64,000 bases of DNA, from NCBI GenBank assembly GCA_002118135.1, contig BDIU01000082.1, positions 248,001-312,000 of the forward strand. The letters run 5' to 3'. Below the pieces are notes generated by a model. The model saw only the letters and a list, made by a program, of their open reading frames with translations, had not been told where the DNA came from and ran no database searches. Origin of the DNA: Trebouxia sp. TZW2008 (lineage: Eukaryota; Chlorophyta; Trebouxiophyceae; Trebouxiales; Trebouxiaceae). Made by a program: the position numbers and the translations under genes. Shown one piece after another: positions 45,273 to 57,100 of this stretch (position 1 is the first letter of the stretch; each line of letters starts with the position of its first letter).

Positions 45273-46175
45273 TGTCAAACTCACAGGGAGGTCTTTGACA
45301 GTTGTACGGACGTCCTGTTTGTATCACAGTTTGCTCTAGTGTGCTGCAAAGCGCAAGGACTGTGTCCGCGGAGAATCAAGCAGACTCTTCGATGAACGAC
45401 CGGCCCCCTGTGAAGTTGAGCTTCTTCTTCCTTGATATTGCACAGTCTTGGCAATAGCCAGCTGGGGACGTGTAATTACGGTCGACTTTATCTTAATTTA
45501 CAGGTTGGGGACGGACCACCTGCGTTCTCGCAACATCTTGAAAACGCTACAGCCGGGTCGATCACCAGCGCAATCCCTCGTTTCAACACGTATCCTGCTG
45601 TTGATGGTGATCGCCAGCGTTTGAGACACCTCCGAGCGTCGTACGTGTCGGCGTTAACTTGGGCAAGGCTCGTGATCTTACAGTGGAAAACGCTTCGGAA
45701 CGCGTATAACTTCTGGGCTGCAGCATCGCTCATGCGGAAAACCCGTTCAAAAGTTGCTTGATTGCCTTCGATGCCTTGAGACAAGACGAAAAGTTTCGAT
45801 TTGCAGCAGCCTGCGCGCAATACCGCTGTGAACAGCTGTAAACAGGTGGTACATTCAGTTTTGCTGAAAATCGTATTCGGGAATCCACTGCATCTGTGCA
45901 AATTGCCGAATCGGGATCGAAATTGGACCGTAATTACACGGGACATCGCCCCCACTTGGGCTATAGGTGCAGTGCGGACGGAAAGGCTTTGCATCGCTTC
46001 AAGCAAATCATATGCTGCGAATGACTCGCTCGTAGTTCGTCTCGACCGTCAGCAGATGATATTCGAAGTGGCTGCAAACTTCAGTGTTGACGACGGGCAC
46101 AACATCTGTGGCGTATAGTTAGCCCTGATAGAAGGGCGCTGCAGAGCGAAGCGCCTGCATCGCAACTGCATGCAT
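45273..46175. promoter_or_regulatory. CpG-rich head-to-head promoter, PDI / MED8
   Basis: About 900 bases between divergent start codons, with dense CpG throughout. A 15-base inverted repeat, CGTGTAATTACGGTC at 45469-45483 and its reverse complement at 45926-45940, brackets the middle. Both strands carry open frames here (see next entry), but CpG-rich DNA makes long frames easily. Confidence 0.55.
45488..45994 (-). CDS. doubtful ORF in the PDI/MED8 promoter interval
   Basis: A 168-codon minus-strand frame from ATG 45994 (MQSLSVRTAPIAQVGAMSRV) to a stop at 45488. The start looks like a mitochondrial presequence, and IEGNQATFERVFRMSDAAAQ is protein-like. No family recognised. It ends only about 215 bases from the PDI start codon, which would leave PDI little promoter. 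Confidence 0.18.
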   Translation of the reverse strand: MQSLSVRTAPIAQVGAMSRVITVQFRSRFGNLHRCSGFPNTIFSKTECTTCLQLFTAVLRAGCCKSKLFVLSQGIEGNQATFERVFRMSDAAAQKLYAFRSVFHCKITSLAQVNADTYDARRCLKRWRSPSTAGYVLKRGIALVIDPAVAFSRCCENAGGPSPTCKLR

Positions 46176-48949
46176 ATGGCACAGCCGGGTGAGTGCAAGC
46201 GATCTTGCGTGTAAAGACGGTCACGAATGCCAGCGCTGGTCGCGATGCAGCCGATCACATGCTGAGATCGATGGTTCGGCAGGTCCACCTCAGACCTCAG
46301 CCGGTCAAGCTGAGCATGGTCGCCTCCTCATGTCAAGAGACAGAATGAACCTTGCAGCGGTGCTCCACGCGACCTTTTGCCGTCACAGCGCCCTCGTTGG
46401 TCAAGCTTGCTGCCGCACGGAGCAACAAAGCTGCATCGCAGGTTCGAACACGGGCACAGGACTTGCAGAAGACCATCATGCAGGCGATGTTTGATCTCGA
46501 GACGGCTCCTGAAAGATATGACTGGTACTGAAGCATGGCGAGCCTGAAATGCTACTGCCTGCTTGTCATGACAATCATCATGCCCTTGCAGGCCAAATGT
46601 ACTGGAAAGATTTGCTGTCATGAACACTCAACTACATAGTATCACTGAACAGATGGTCCCTCTGATGGAGCACTATGTGGTGCATCCCAAGGCAAGCCAA
46701 ACACCAGCAAATGCTCATCATATTGCTCACATCAGTGCTCATGCCCTGCATCATGGCTGCACAAAGAGCAAACTTGGCATAATCCTGAGGTTGTGCTGTG
46801 CAGGCTGTGGATCAACATACAGCTCCAGGTGACATCATTGTGGTGGTGGTGGTGGTGCTGCTGATGCTGCCTCTGCTGCTATTGCTGATGCTGCTTCTGC
46901 TGCTATTGCTGATGCTGCCTCTGCTGCTGCTGCTGCTGCTGCAACTGCTACTGCTGCATTGTGCAATAGAGCCCTGCTGTCGCTGTCTTCGTGTGCAAAC
47001 ATATTTCAGTGGCATCAACTTCAATAGTCTGCAATTCAATTGAAACAAAACAAAGTTGTGCTTGCAGTGTTGCCAATCATGCTGGCAAGCAAGCTGCTGC
47101 CTGAGCAAGAAGAGCGCAATGCTCAGCAGCTGCAAGACCTGCTGCAAGAGAGCCAAGTGCAAAGCGTCTCTCAACAGGTTGCTCACGTCCAGGTAGCCCA
47201 TCAAGCACCTGCCCTGCAATCCTTTTTTGCTGTCTTATGTAGCACAGCAAAGCTAGCTGGCTGTTATATGTAGCACAGCAAAGCTACTTGGCTGTTTTCT
47301 GTACAACAGCAAAGATACCAGGTTGTCTTGTGCAGCACAGCATGTACAGCTTTGCAGGGCTGAAGGCTGCAATAGTTTTGTAGGCTCTGTAGCTCAGTAT
47401 TGTATTTGCACTGAGATCCATACTCCCGAGAAGCACAGCAGGAACCTGCAGGCATGCAACACGGCATCATACTGATAAGAAGGTGCCATGGACATATGCA
47501 ATTTTGCGTCAGAACTGCGTTGATTACTTACCTAGCATCCTCTGGCATGTATGCCAAGCATGCAAATTTCAGTCATGCAGTTGTCAATACTCTTGACATG
47601 CTGTTGCTGGTGCTTAAATGGTGCTGCAAGTCAAGCAAGATGTTTGCTGCAGCACATGTCAGAAAGCATCAATCGCCTGGTTAATGTTCTGGTGCTTCCC
47701 CAAGCTGACAATGCGCAGTCAGGACCACTAGATCTAACGAAGGTGAGAATATGATGCCTGCTCAAACACAGTTTGAATGCAACTGACATGATGCCCAGAG
47801 ACACTTGGCATCACCTCAATCAATGCTCCCTATATACTTGGTTTAGGATAGCACAGGGTCAAACTGGTTGGAGACAGTTGACTGCTCCAGTACGTCTGTG
47901 GCTGGGCTTGCTGAGCCTGTCTAGCACACGCTTAGAATGAATGAATGGATGAAACAAAAACGGCATGCTGCTTGTTGTCGAGGGTCCCTGAGAGTGGTTG
48001 TTGAATGCCCAGAATGCAGCAACAGGCTATGAATGGCATGCAAACTGAGTCAGCATGTCACTTGCCCTCAGTTTGCAAACACCATTGCCTTCATGCATGC
48101 TGAACTATGAAGACAGACTTTTTTCTCCTTACATAATGACATGCAAGTGGGGTACTGCTAGGATGACCCCTGTCACCTGCAAGAGTAGTCGTTGTCATTG
48201 CAACGCAAAGATGGGTTGATGACATGACGTTTTATCAGATGCACAGGCTAACTTCATCAAGTTGTACATGACATGTGCCTGGTATCGAGCCCAATTCTTA
48301 AGCATGCCCGTTGAGCGTAGCTCAGCTGCATACAGCTGCTGTCAGTTGCACAACACTCACTGTTTTGCATCATTTGCTGTGTTGCAGGGCAAGCTAAGGC
48401 GGGAAATAGCACGTACGAGCTGTGTACCTGCCAAAAAGAGCTCAGTCGATCAGGTGCGCATCTCAAGGCGCAAGGTGTGGCTGCCGGTGTATGTCAATGC
48501 AACACATCACATAATGCTTGTTTCTCACATCTGTGTACCTCCCAAGAAGAGCACAGTCGACCAAGTGAAAATTCCAGGCGCAAGGTGTGGCGGCCAGTGC
48601 ATGTCAATGCAACACATCACAGAATGCTTGCTTCTTTCATCTGGGCTGGGAGCTACAAGATGGGGAGCTGTAAGCATCTTGAGCTATGATGAAAGATTGA
48701 TGCTTGGCGGATTTTGGCGTCCAAAGCAATTGTGAGTTGGAGCATTGTATTCCTGCCTGCTTTGTGCATCAAGCCTGCATTGGGACAAAGTGACAATGCA
48801 TTTTGAGCAAGTGTCACAGCTTACAGGTGCTTTTGATGCTGCAGAGAGGCACTCAGCGGCCTGCTGACAAGCTTGCTGGGCCTGATCTGTTTCTGGCAGT
48901 TGCCACAAAGGGACATGGGCTTGTGAATTCCGCAAGAACGTCTGGATGA
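46176..48949 (+). CDS. MED8: Mediator complex subunit 8
   Basis: Head-module subunit of Mediator, linking activators to RNA polymerase II in the nucleus. Nine small exons: 46176-46188 (MAQP, strong GTGAGT donor), 46283-46359, 46442-46524 (VRTRAQDLQKTIMQAMFDLE), 46592-46691 (VLERFAVMNTQLHSI to YVVHPK), 46804-46828 (AVDQHTAP), 47068-47192 (VLPIMLASKLLPEQEERNAQ), 47653-47742 (SINRLVNVLVLPQADNA), 48388-48453 (GKLRREIARTSCVPAKKSS) and 48845-48949 (PDLFLAVATKGHGL, stop). Phases fit throughout. The blocks NLAAVRTRA, YVVHPKAVD and LPIMLASKLLPE match the conserved N-terminal half of plant MED8. Exon 4 uses a GC donor (CCCAAG/GCAAGC). About 220 residues, short for plants but normal otherwise. The ends of exons 6 and 7 have alternatives. 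Confidence 0.87.
46839..46951 (+). repeat. GGT then CTG-type trinucleotide tract
   Basis: (GGT)5 followed by about 100 bases of interrupted CTG/TGC triplets (GCTGCTGATGCTGCC type) in MED8 intron 5. It yields Leu, Ala or Ser runs in different frames, all considered non-coding. Confidence 0.85.
47845..47945 (-). repeat. interspersed repeat copy R5 (MED8 intron)
   Basis: One of the best copies: GGATAGCACAGGGTCAAACT, GGAGACAGTTGACTGCTCCA, GCTGGGCTTGCTGAGCCTGT, then AGAATGAATGAATGG. Read in this direction it ends in (GAAT)n. Confidence 0.85.
48415..48645 (+). repeat. tandem duplication at a MED8 splice donor
   Basis: Two ~112-base copies. The first holds the end of exon 8 (CVPAKKSSVDQ) with its GTGCGC donor. 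The second repeats it as CVPPKKSTVDQ and the following intron (AGGCGCAAGGTGTGG, TGTCAATGCAACACATCACA). About 85-90 per cent identical. Confidence 0.9.
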
Positions 48950-49425
48950 TTCCTTCCTCTGTGTTATACCAGTGCATTTGCTGGAGGTTGCGCGTGCCGT
49001 GGGTTCAGTCTAGCAGCACTTGTGTCTTAAACTAGCATTTGCAAATCGTTTTCGATTGTTGCAACTCAAATTGCTTTCTGTGATTTTCACAGCTCGTGGA
49101 AATACACATGCACATGCAGCACCATGCCATGGCATGTTGCTATATAGAAGTGCCACCCAGCAGTTCGAATGTTGCTCAGCAGCACGATTTGAATCGGCCG
49201 CCATGACTTGGTACTGACTAGATGTACGCAATGATTTTGGCACAGGATGATGCTGTCTGTACACACTAATTTCCTGCAACAGGTCCGAGCCAAAACGGAC
49301 ACCAGCAACCAGACTCATGTATTTCTTCACATTGCCTTTGTTTCAAATGCATCACAATGTCATGTTTGTGTGCTAGCTGCACAATGCTTTGTCAGCATGA
49401 ACTCCAGTGCACAGCTGCAGACAGA
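48950..49425. other. intergenic, convergent 3' ends of MED8 and HVA22
   Basis: About 475 bases between two opposing stop codons. Short frames on both strands, none with recognisable motifs. Expected to hold both 3' UTRs. Confidence 0.5.
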
Positions 49426-50894
49426 TTAGTAGCCAGCGCGCATGGCTTGAGGGGGCTTGTTCTGTGTCTGAGATCTCTGATTATTGTACCCTCCAGACTG
49501 TGCATTAATGCTAAACGGCTCACTCTGTGAAATTTTCTGTCCAAACTCTCCGCTTTGCGACTGCCTCTCCAGCTGAACAGCGGCCTGTAAGACAATTTTG
49601 TCAAGCCATCAATATTGAATAGATTGGCGCATGCCCTCAGGCTCTTGATTCACATTACGCACATGCGTGTCTTCACATCAGGTGAGCTTGCCAACAATCA
49701 TGACATCAGCACTATACTGCAGTTGCATATTCCTGTCAGCACAGCAGATAAATATGCAGTCTGGTTACGCTGAGCATGGTTTAGGTTAGAACAGAACCAA
49801 ATTGGTTAGAGACAGTCAAATGCTCCAGTATATACTTAGCTGGCCTGCCGAGCCTGTTTAGCACACGATTAGAATGAATGACTGAAGTGTATATGCTAAG
49901 CAGAATTCTGCACCTGGCTGATGGCAGATCTTGTGATCTCAGGACCATACTGCTGTGCCAAGGCTATAAGCTTGTCCACTTGCGCATTGTCAATTGCCTG
50001 CAGCGGCGAATACCTCTCTTGCTCTGTTGATTCAGTGACATACGGCTGAACGCATACTGTACCGCCATGTGTCAACATGCATACAATGTGCAGAAGTGCA
50101 CTCTGTAATTGAGCAAAGCAGAGCATGCTGCTTGAGCTGCAGCCGTGTTTGAAGAGCAGTCTTGATTGATGGCTGACAGGTTGTGAGCAATGCCTTTGGT
50201 AACATCCTGCAAGCCTTACTGATGCACATGCCATACCAGCTTGGTGGTTGCAAAGACTGGGTCAAATTTGGCTGCATGCTTGCTGAGGAAAGGGTTGATG
50301 AAAGTCTCATACAGCAGCTGAGCACCCTTCGTCTGAGGTGCCATAAGCCACAGCAGGCCAACCAGTTTCAGCTCGTAGTACAAAGGAAAACTGCAAGGAT
50401 CAGGCCTTACATCGAGTGCATACTGCAGATGCAAGACCATGCCTGACAGTCTTGGCTCGTGAGCACATGCTGAAGCTTACTATTGGAAAAGACTTTGAAC
50501 AATGGCTTCAGCACTTGTCAGCCCTCCATAGACAACCCAGTAGGTGAGCCACTGCAGACAAGGGTATCAACTTTTACAACAGCAGCTATTGCACACGTAG
50601 CCCGTCACTCCCACACAGCAACTTACCTGAGCATCATCCTTAGTACCAGGCGTGGACAGGGCTTTGTAGCTGGCATATCTGTGCAAACAAAGTCGCAATC
50701 AGCAGTTTATTGTCCATACGCGGCTAAATGTGGTGCCGAGTTCGCACAGGTACTTACAGAGGGTACAAGGTGCCGATGAGGTAACTGCAGCACACAGATC
50801 ATAATCAATCTCACAGATCGTGCTGAAACAGAGCGCAAGCAAAGCGTCCACCAAGGACTCACCACAACAAAGCAGAAATCCCAAAGGAAAGCAT
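49426..50894 (-). CDS. HVA22: HVA22/REEP (TB2/DP1/YOP1) membrane-shaping protein
   Basis: ER tubule-shaping protein of the HVA22/REEP/Yop1 family. Seven exons: 50894-50862 (MLSFGISALL), about 50785-50759 (YLIGTLYPL), 50689-50635 (YASYKALSTPGTKDDAQ), 50551-50486 (WLTYWVVYGGLTSAEAIVQS), about 50405-50236 (FPLYYELKLVGLLWLMAPQT, then KGAQLLYETFINPFL), about 50051-49915 and about 49588-49426 (stop). The Tyr codon before FPLYY is split TA/T by an intron; read unspliced it gives a stop. Long hydrophobic hairpins fit reticulon-like membrane insertion. The C-terminal 90 residues are hydrophilic, Gln/Ser/Asn-rich (SGGYNNQRSQTQN), an extension seen variably in the family. Divergent from the PDR gene across about 280 bases. 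Confidence 0.93.
49785..49885 (-). repeat. interspersed repeat copy R6 (HVA22 intron)
   Basis: Reverse-oriented copy: AACCAAATTGGTTAGAGACA, CAAATGCTCCAGTATATACT, TAGCTGGCCTGCCGAGCCTG and TTAGAATGAATGACTG. It lies in the last HVA22 intron. Confidence 0.8.
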
Positions 50895-51173
50895 CTTGAC
50901 TGTAGCGTTGACGCTGATTACTCAGTCGCTCTGACAGCGGTGCGATCGCTGACTTTGCTGAACCGAGGTTGGCGCTTCTTTTAGGGCAGGGCACTGGAAA
51001 CTACGGTGTGACGGCTAATACCGAGCGTAATTGCGTCATCGGTGACTCATGACCATGGCGAGCTGTGCACAGGCACTGTGCGCTTTGCGTTTGCGGTATT
51101 TGCTGACCAGCTGAGGCGGTATGCTTCCCAGCATGGTGAGCAAGACGGTGTGGACTTAGGCGCAATCACCACA
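50895..51173. promoter_or_regulatory. CpG-rich head-to-head promoter, HVA22 / PDR transporter
   Basis: A 279-base interval between divergent starts. Contains GCGATCGC at 50942-50949, 48 bases from the HVA22 start, and TGACTCATGAC near 51041, an AP-1/bZIP-like site. Short length and CpG density argue for a shared promoter. Confidence 0.55.
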
Positions 51174-54100
51174 ATGTTCCAGGGGGACATACACGGGAAC
51201 GCTAAGTTCGAGCAGGACCATGGAGGACAGTCGCCAAAGTGGTGGGGCCCGGACGACACCTGCGGCCCTAGCCCTGAGCCTGCTAAGGCTGACGAAGCAC
51301 AGCTAGCAGAGGCTGTCATCGAGGAGTCAGCCAGAAAGAAGAAGCCAAAAAAGTCGCGCTACGAGCTAGAGCGATATGCTAGCAAGATTGTCAAGATGGG
51401 AGAGGACGGCAAAGAGGGGTTTTATGATCACCTAGGGCGTCGCATCCGTGAAGCAGGTGCGCCACGCACAGTTGCGTGTGCTTCTTGATACAAGTATCGT
51501 TTCAGTGTTGACTAACTTGATGGTGCTGTAGGCATCAGCTTGCCTGAGGTCACTGTCGAATACAACAACGTCAACGTCGAGGCAGACGCTCTTGTCGGCT
51601 CGGCAAGCATCCCGAGTCTCAGCAATGTGGCTCTGGGAATCATGAAGGTCAGTCATCTTGCTGCACACTGCAGAATGAAGCTGCTTTGCTGAGCAACAGC
51701 TGTTTGCCAGTCCATCATTGTCTGAATACTGCTGCTCTTGCAGCGTGCTGTTGGCTTGGGAGGCTTGAAGACAAGCAAGCTCAGTGCTCTCAAGAATGTG
51801 TCGGGCGTTCTCAGACCGGTGAGCTTTCCTGCTCTCTTACCACAGCATAGTACAATCAAAATCATTCTTGGTCTGCCATGCTACCTGCTTCCACGCACAC
51901 AAATTCACATGTGATTTCAAATGAAAGCGGTGAGACACTCAGAGGGCAATCTGTAAGTTGTGCATGGCTTGCATGGGGCATGTCTCCTCACGCGTTCAAA
52001 GGGGGAGAAGAACAACAAGCCAAAACATGCTGTTCAAGTGCTGTGTTGCTTCTTTAAAAACTTCAATACTGTTGCTGGCAGGGCCGCACGACTTTACTGC
52101 TCGGACCTCCAGGAGCTGGCAAGTCCGTACTTCTTCAGCTCCTGGCAGGGCACTTCAAAAACTCAGCTTTTTGCCGAGTGACTGGGGACGTCAAATACAA
52201 TGGCAAGGACAAGAAAGAGTTTGTGATTCAACGCACCGCTGGTCTGGTGGATCAGTATGATGAGCACATCGCCAACTTGACTGTGCATGAGACGCTTGAC
52301 TTTGCCTCCGCGTGCCAGGTTGGCAAGAAGAAGATGAAGATAGATGACATGATCAAGGTGAGCAGATTTCAATTGATGTTCCTTACAACAGAGGCTGCGT
52401 GGATCTACTCAGTCTGACGTCTTCTCTTGCTCATCAGCTGTAACTGTTTTCTTGATGTACAAAGTTGCTTGTCTTACTTTCTGTGAGCACCATCGATTCA
52501 GCAGCACACTTTGGACACGGCTACTGTCAGCATGATGAGTCAGCTCTCTGCATCATGCCTGTGCTCAAGTATTTTGAAGATGGATGCTGTTGCATTTTCT
52601 GGTCACCTGAGTGCTTCAAGCATGGGCGTTCATTATGTTGCACACTAGGGCTAGTGCTAGGTCCTAGTATTGCTAGGTCCTTAAAATTGTATGTAAGCTT
52701 CTGCACATTTAAAATCTGTTGCCCCGCTACGTCAAGGCTATGTCATGGTAAACAGAGCTTGGTTTTGTCGGGATTGTATTTGAGGCTCATCCACAATTGC
52801 AGGCCATGAAGGCAGCTGGGCAGAAGAAGACTGCAGGCAAAGCCAAAAACAAGGACATGATTGAGATTCATGCTCAGGAGGGGCAAGCCCTCACATCCTC
52901 CCTGTCAGGTCTGCCCTTGCAGCTTCTGCAACTGTTGCTGCTGTTGCTGTGTAGCTGCTGCAACCGCTGCCGTCATGCTGTTGTATTGTTGTGCAAGCAC
53001 ATTGTTGTATTGCTCGCTGCTGCAGCTGCTGCAAACACGTTGTCATGCCACTGTGCAGCAAACAGTGCTGCAGCCGCTGCAATCATCCTGCTGTATTGTT
53101 GTGCAACAACCGCTGCTGCAACCATGTTGTCATGCCATTGTGCAGCAAACGCTGCTGCAACCGCTGCATTATCACTGGTATGATATTGTGCAGTAGCTGC
53201 TGCTGCAGCTGTCACATCTTTGTGCCTAATTGCCAGACTGGATGAGCTGGCGAGCTGGAGCTGGTGTGCCATCAACACCCACACCCACACTCACCCTCGC
53301 TCATTCACACTCAAGCCTTGCAGGACTTGTGATGAGTGCTTGTGCCTGACTTGTTTGCACATACTGCCTTGCAATCATGTCGTCTGTGATGTGGAAACAT
53401 TGCATGTCACTATTCAGGTCAGCCCATGGCAGCTGTGCAAGAAGAAGACCGGTTGGCTGCGGCAGAAGCTGGCCTGGCAGCAGGCACGACTAATGCGCAA
53501 CAGAAGACCAGCATCAGGGATGCCCTACAAAGCCCTAGTGCCCCCATGGACCCTGATGATGTCAGCATCACAGTAATTTCCTTTCCTCAGGGGAGGCTTC
53601 CATGTATTTGGAGTGTTGTTTTGGTTACAAGCTAGCACCCTGCAATTCAATGACAATAGACATGCCCAGCAGCTCCCGCCATCACAAACAACCACCACAA
53701 ACAGCCACCATCAACACATCACAGCTGCTGTTGCAAGGCCAAATCCCGACAGTAAACACGCTCCAAATAAGCTGATCATGCAGGCAGGAGTATTTGCCAG
53801 CTTGCACAATTGTGTTGATCAGATGCATGATCTTGATGTCGCTTCTTGTGTAGCTCAGCTGATGAGAAGGATGTTGAGGCTTTCTGCAGCAAACGAGTAT
53901 TACTGGTCAGCTGCTATCCACTGATGCAGCTGGCCAACAGATGAGCTGACCGTTCAGACATGTGTGTCCAATACACAATAGAAGTTTTCGTATCTGCAAC
54001 CGCTGTTTGATGCAGAATCCAAATGATCAGAGGGATTTTGTGGTGTTCCTGAAGGAGCTGCGTATTAAGGATTTCATAACAATGTTCTCACTTGAGACTA

Positions 54101-57100
54101 TTTGTGCAGAATCCAGATGAGGAAAAGGAGTTTGAGGCGTTCTTGGAAGAGCTCAGCGGCACCGGTGTCAGAACAGAGGTGGTCATCCGCCTGCTGGGCA
54201 TTCAGAACTGTGTGGACACCGTGGTGGGTAATGCCTATCTCAGAGGGGTGTCAGGAGGCGAGAGGAAGCGGGTCACCTCAGCTGAGATGCTGGTTGGGAC
54301 AAAGGTAACATTTCTCTTCTTCCTCTTCTTTTTCATGACCATGTTTTTTCTTTCTTTGTTTGTCTGCTTACTGTAGATCTGTGCTGCAGAATCAGCTGAA
54401 GAGCAAGGCTTCTCTCCTCAACGTCATCACTCACTGCAGCAGATGCAGTCAGGCACAAGCTCACACGCTGCTGCAGCCTGCGTCCATGTCCTTTTGAGTC
54501 AGCAGTTTTGCTCTGGTGCCCTTGTTTACCACGTGTGTTTGCTGCGCAAAGCAAACAGTTCAGCTTGCAGACGAGCTTTTGAGTTTCAAGTGCTTATACG
54601 CTGCTGTGCAGTATGTGGTGCTGCTGTATTAGGCATACTGTAGTAAGTGAAGTTTGCAGCTTTGTAATCATTACATGAGATGCTGTGCAGCGTGTGATGC
54701 TGATGGATGAGATCAGCACAGGGCTGGACAGCGCCACCACCTACAGTGTGGTCAAGTTCCTGTGCAACACCACTCATGTGATGGGGCTGACCACCATGAT
54801 AGGGCTGTTGCAGCCGCCCCCAGAAGTTTATGCCCTCTTTGATGATGTGCTGCTCCTCACAGACGGGTGAACTCCCAAGCTTTCTGTTTACATAACGCAA
54901 TGCTTTTGAGATGGTATCTGTGCTGCAATAGTTGGTGGTTGCTGCCGATAATTGTTTGGTTGCTGGCTGATCTTTGATGCTGATGTCATCTGATACCTGC
55001 TTTAAAGGTGTCGCACTTTGAAGTGCTAACACAATATTCAGGCTGATGCATGACTCACCTTGCTTCATGGCTGCTGCTGGCAAAAGATGCTCCAAGTATA
55101 GTACCTTGTGGCATAGGCCTTTTGTCTCCAGCCTGACCGCTCTTGAGACCAACAAATACCCAACAAGGCTTGTGCCTTTGCAGGCAGGTGTGCTTCCACG
55201 GGCCGGTGAATGAGGCCATCCCCTTCTTCAGGAGCCTGGGCTTTGAATGCCCCGTGCGCAAAGACCCTGCCAACTTTTTGCAGGAGGTCACCACCCCCAA
55301 AGGTGACTAAATGCCAAGCAAGCTTCACCAGTCATGCAGTCTGTCAACCAGGCAGGCAGGCATGTGCATTGCCTGCCTGCCTGCTTGCCTGTCTGTCTGT
55401 CTCTCTGTCTCTATGTCTGTCTGTCAGTCAGTCACACAAGGACCCTGCCAACTTCCTGCAGGAGGTCACCACCTCAAAGGTACCCATGCTTGCGATATTC
55501 TCTGTTTGTCTCACTGTTGGTGAGTCAGCCAGTCAGCCAGTCAGTCAGCCTGTTTGTCTGTTTGCTTCTGCAGCTTTCTGAACCCAACACTGTCTGAACC
55601 CATTCGCAGACTACGCTGCTGCCCTGTGGTTTGTGTAGGTGTCCTAAGATGCTTGTTGCAAACAATGCAACGCCTCAGCCTGTGAGTTGAGTGCATCTGG
55701 ACTGCCCTGCAGCTGAAGCTGTTCTGGATGGTGCTATACACAAGTTAAGATGCCCTGCTGTGCATTCTGCATGAGGGAGCATCCAGCTTTGACGACAGGC
55801 TGTGGCATGACTGAGAAGTGTGCAAGTTATCAGTGTCAGCCAGCAGCATATGTGGCGATTTCAGATTGTGACTCATGCTGCTCATGTGGGGTTGTGCTGT
55901 TGCAGGGCAGGTGCTGTTTGCAACAGATGAGCTAAAGAAGAAGATGGGCATCGCAACCAGGGCTGAATGGTCAGTCAGGTACAACGCCCCTCTGGACGGA
56001 CCCTTGCCCCCTGGGGTACCCGAGTATGACCCCATTCTGGGAGCAGGTCCATACCACAGTAAGCCCCTGCTCAAAATGCTGTACCAATTCTTTGGGCACT
56101 TTTTTCCAGGATCATTGTCAGGATCTACTCGTTCACTTCACTCCAAGCATGTACTAGACAGGCTCAGCAGGCCCAGCTAAGTATGTACTGGAGCAATCAA
56201 CTTTCTCCAAAACTTCGATGCTGTGCTATCTTAAACTACTTGTGCTGAGCATTGAGCATGAAGGGAGGTGAGGGTCTAGGATTGGCGCAAAGCATGCTTG
56301 ATGTATTGAAGCTTGAGATGCCATCAGTTTATGTGCATCCTGAATGAGGCAGGATCATTTTGGAAGTCAGGAATTTGGGGATGCCAAATGCCTCTGTCTT
56401 GGATGTTGCAGGTAAGCTGATGATGGGAGTCGAGGACATTTCAGAGGCCTTTTGGAGGGAAACGCCCTGGGGCAGGGCCATGAGGGATCAGCTCAAAAAC
56501 CACCCCTTCCCCAGGTAACGCATGGTTCTAACCGTTTTCATGACATGCAATGTATCATCATGGTGTACAACTACAGAGATTTCTGTTTGTCACGACTGCT
56601 TTGGTTCCTAAGGAAAATTGTCCTCATCTTGTATTATCCTTACTCAGAGGTGCCACTGAAGTCAGGATGCAGTGTCTGGTTACCAACCGCGTCATCCTTA
56701 CATTGGCAACGTCCGTCAAGCGAGTGGTCTTGCAAGGAGAATTTACTGTAATCTTTTTCAAAGAAACTCCTTGTAGGCAGCTGTGGCACCCTGAAAGCAT
56801 TGAAGATTACCAATCATGATTTGTCCTGGTGGCAATGCTGTCAGCTCTTCTTCTGCTCTTTCTTCAGCCTTTTCTTCTTCACTTGCCTGTCATCATCTTT
56901 GGTCCTCTTCTTTGCAGGGAACAGGGCCACCCTGAGGCATTGACCACCACCAAAAATGCTTTGACATGGTGGCAAGCCCTAAAGGTGGTCAGCCGCCGCC
57001 AGTGGACCCTAGCCCTGCGAGACAGAGCTCTTGTCATCGGCAGGTCAGCTTACTGTGCTGCTGTATAGTTTCAACTGCTGCTAACCATGCATAAATTACT

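Noticed and set aside
45432..46118. Two plus-strand frames in the PDI/MED8 interval
   Set aside because: CpG-rich promoter DNA gives long frames by chance; no motif, and they overlap the divergent promoter.
46259..46531. A 65-residue mitochondrial-looking gene starting MLRSMVRQ and ending ETAPERYDWY
   Set aside because: An alternative splicing of the same region gives NLAAVRTRA, continues past the apparent stop through a GTACTG donor, and matches MED8 over several exons.
46812..47219. Ser/Thr- and Leu-rich minus-strand frame over the CTG/GGT tract
   Set aside because: Low-complexity product of the triplet repeat; the region is MED8 intron 5 and exon 6.
48684..48977. Minus-strand open frame (MHWYNTEEG) opposite the MED8 3' end
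   Set aside because: The plus strand has a proper acceptor and a terminal exon (PDLFLAVATKGHGL, stop) in phase with MED8; the minus frame is its shadow.
52797..53245. Cys/Leu-rich frames near 53000 as a metallothionein-like protein
   Set aside because: They arise from GCTGC-type tandem repeats in a PDR intron; Cys spacing only reflects the DNA repeat.
55300..55600. Cys-rich frames across the CCTG/TCTG microsatellite
   Set aside because: Simple-repeat translation; the region is an intron between PDR exons.
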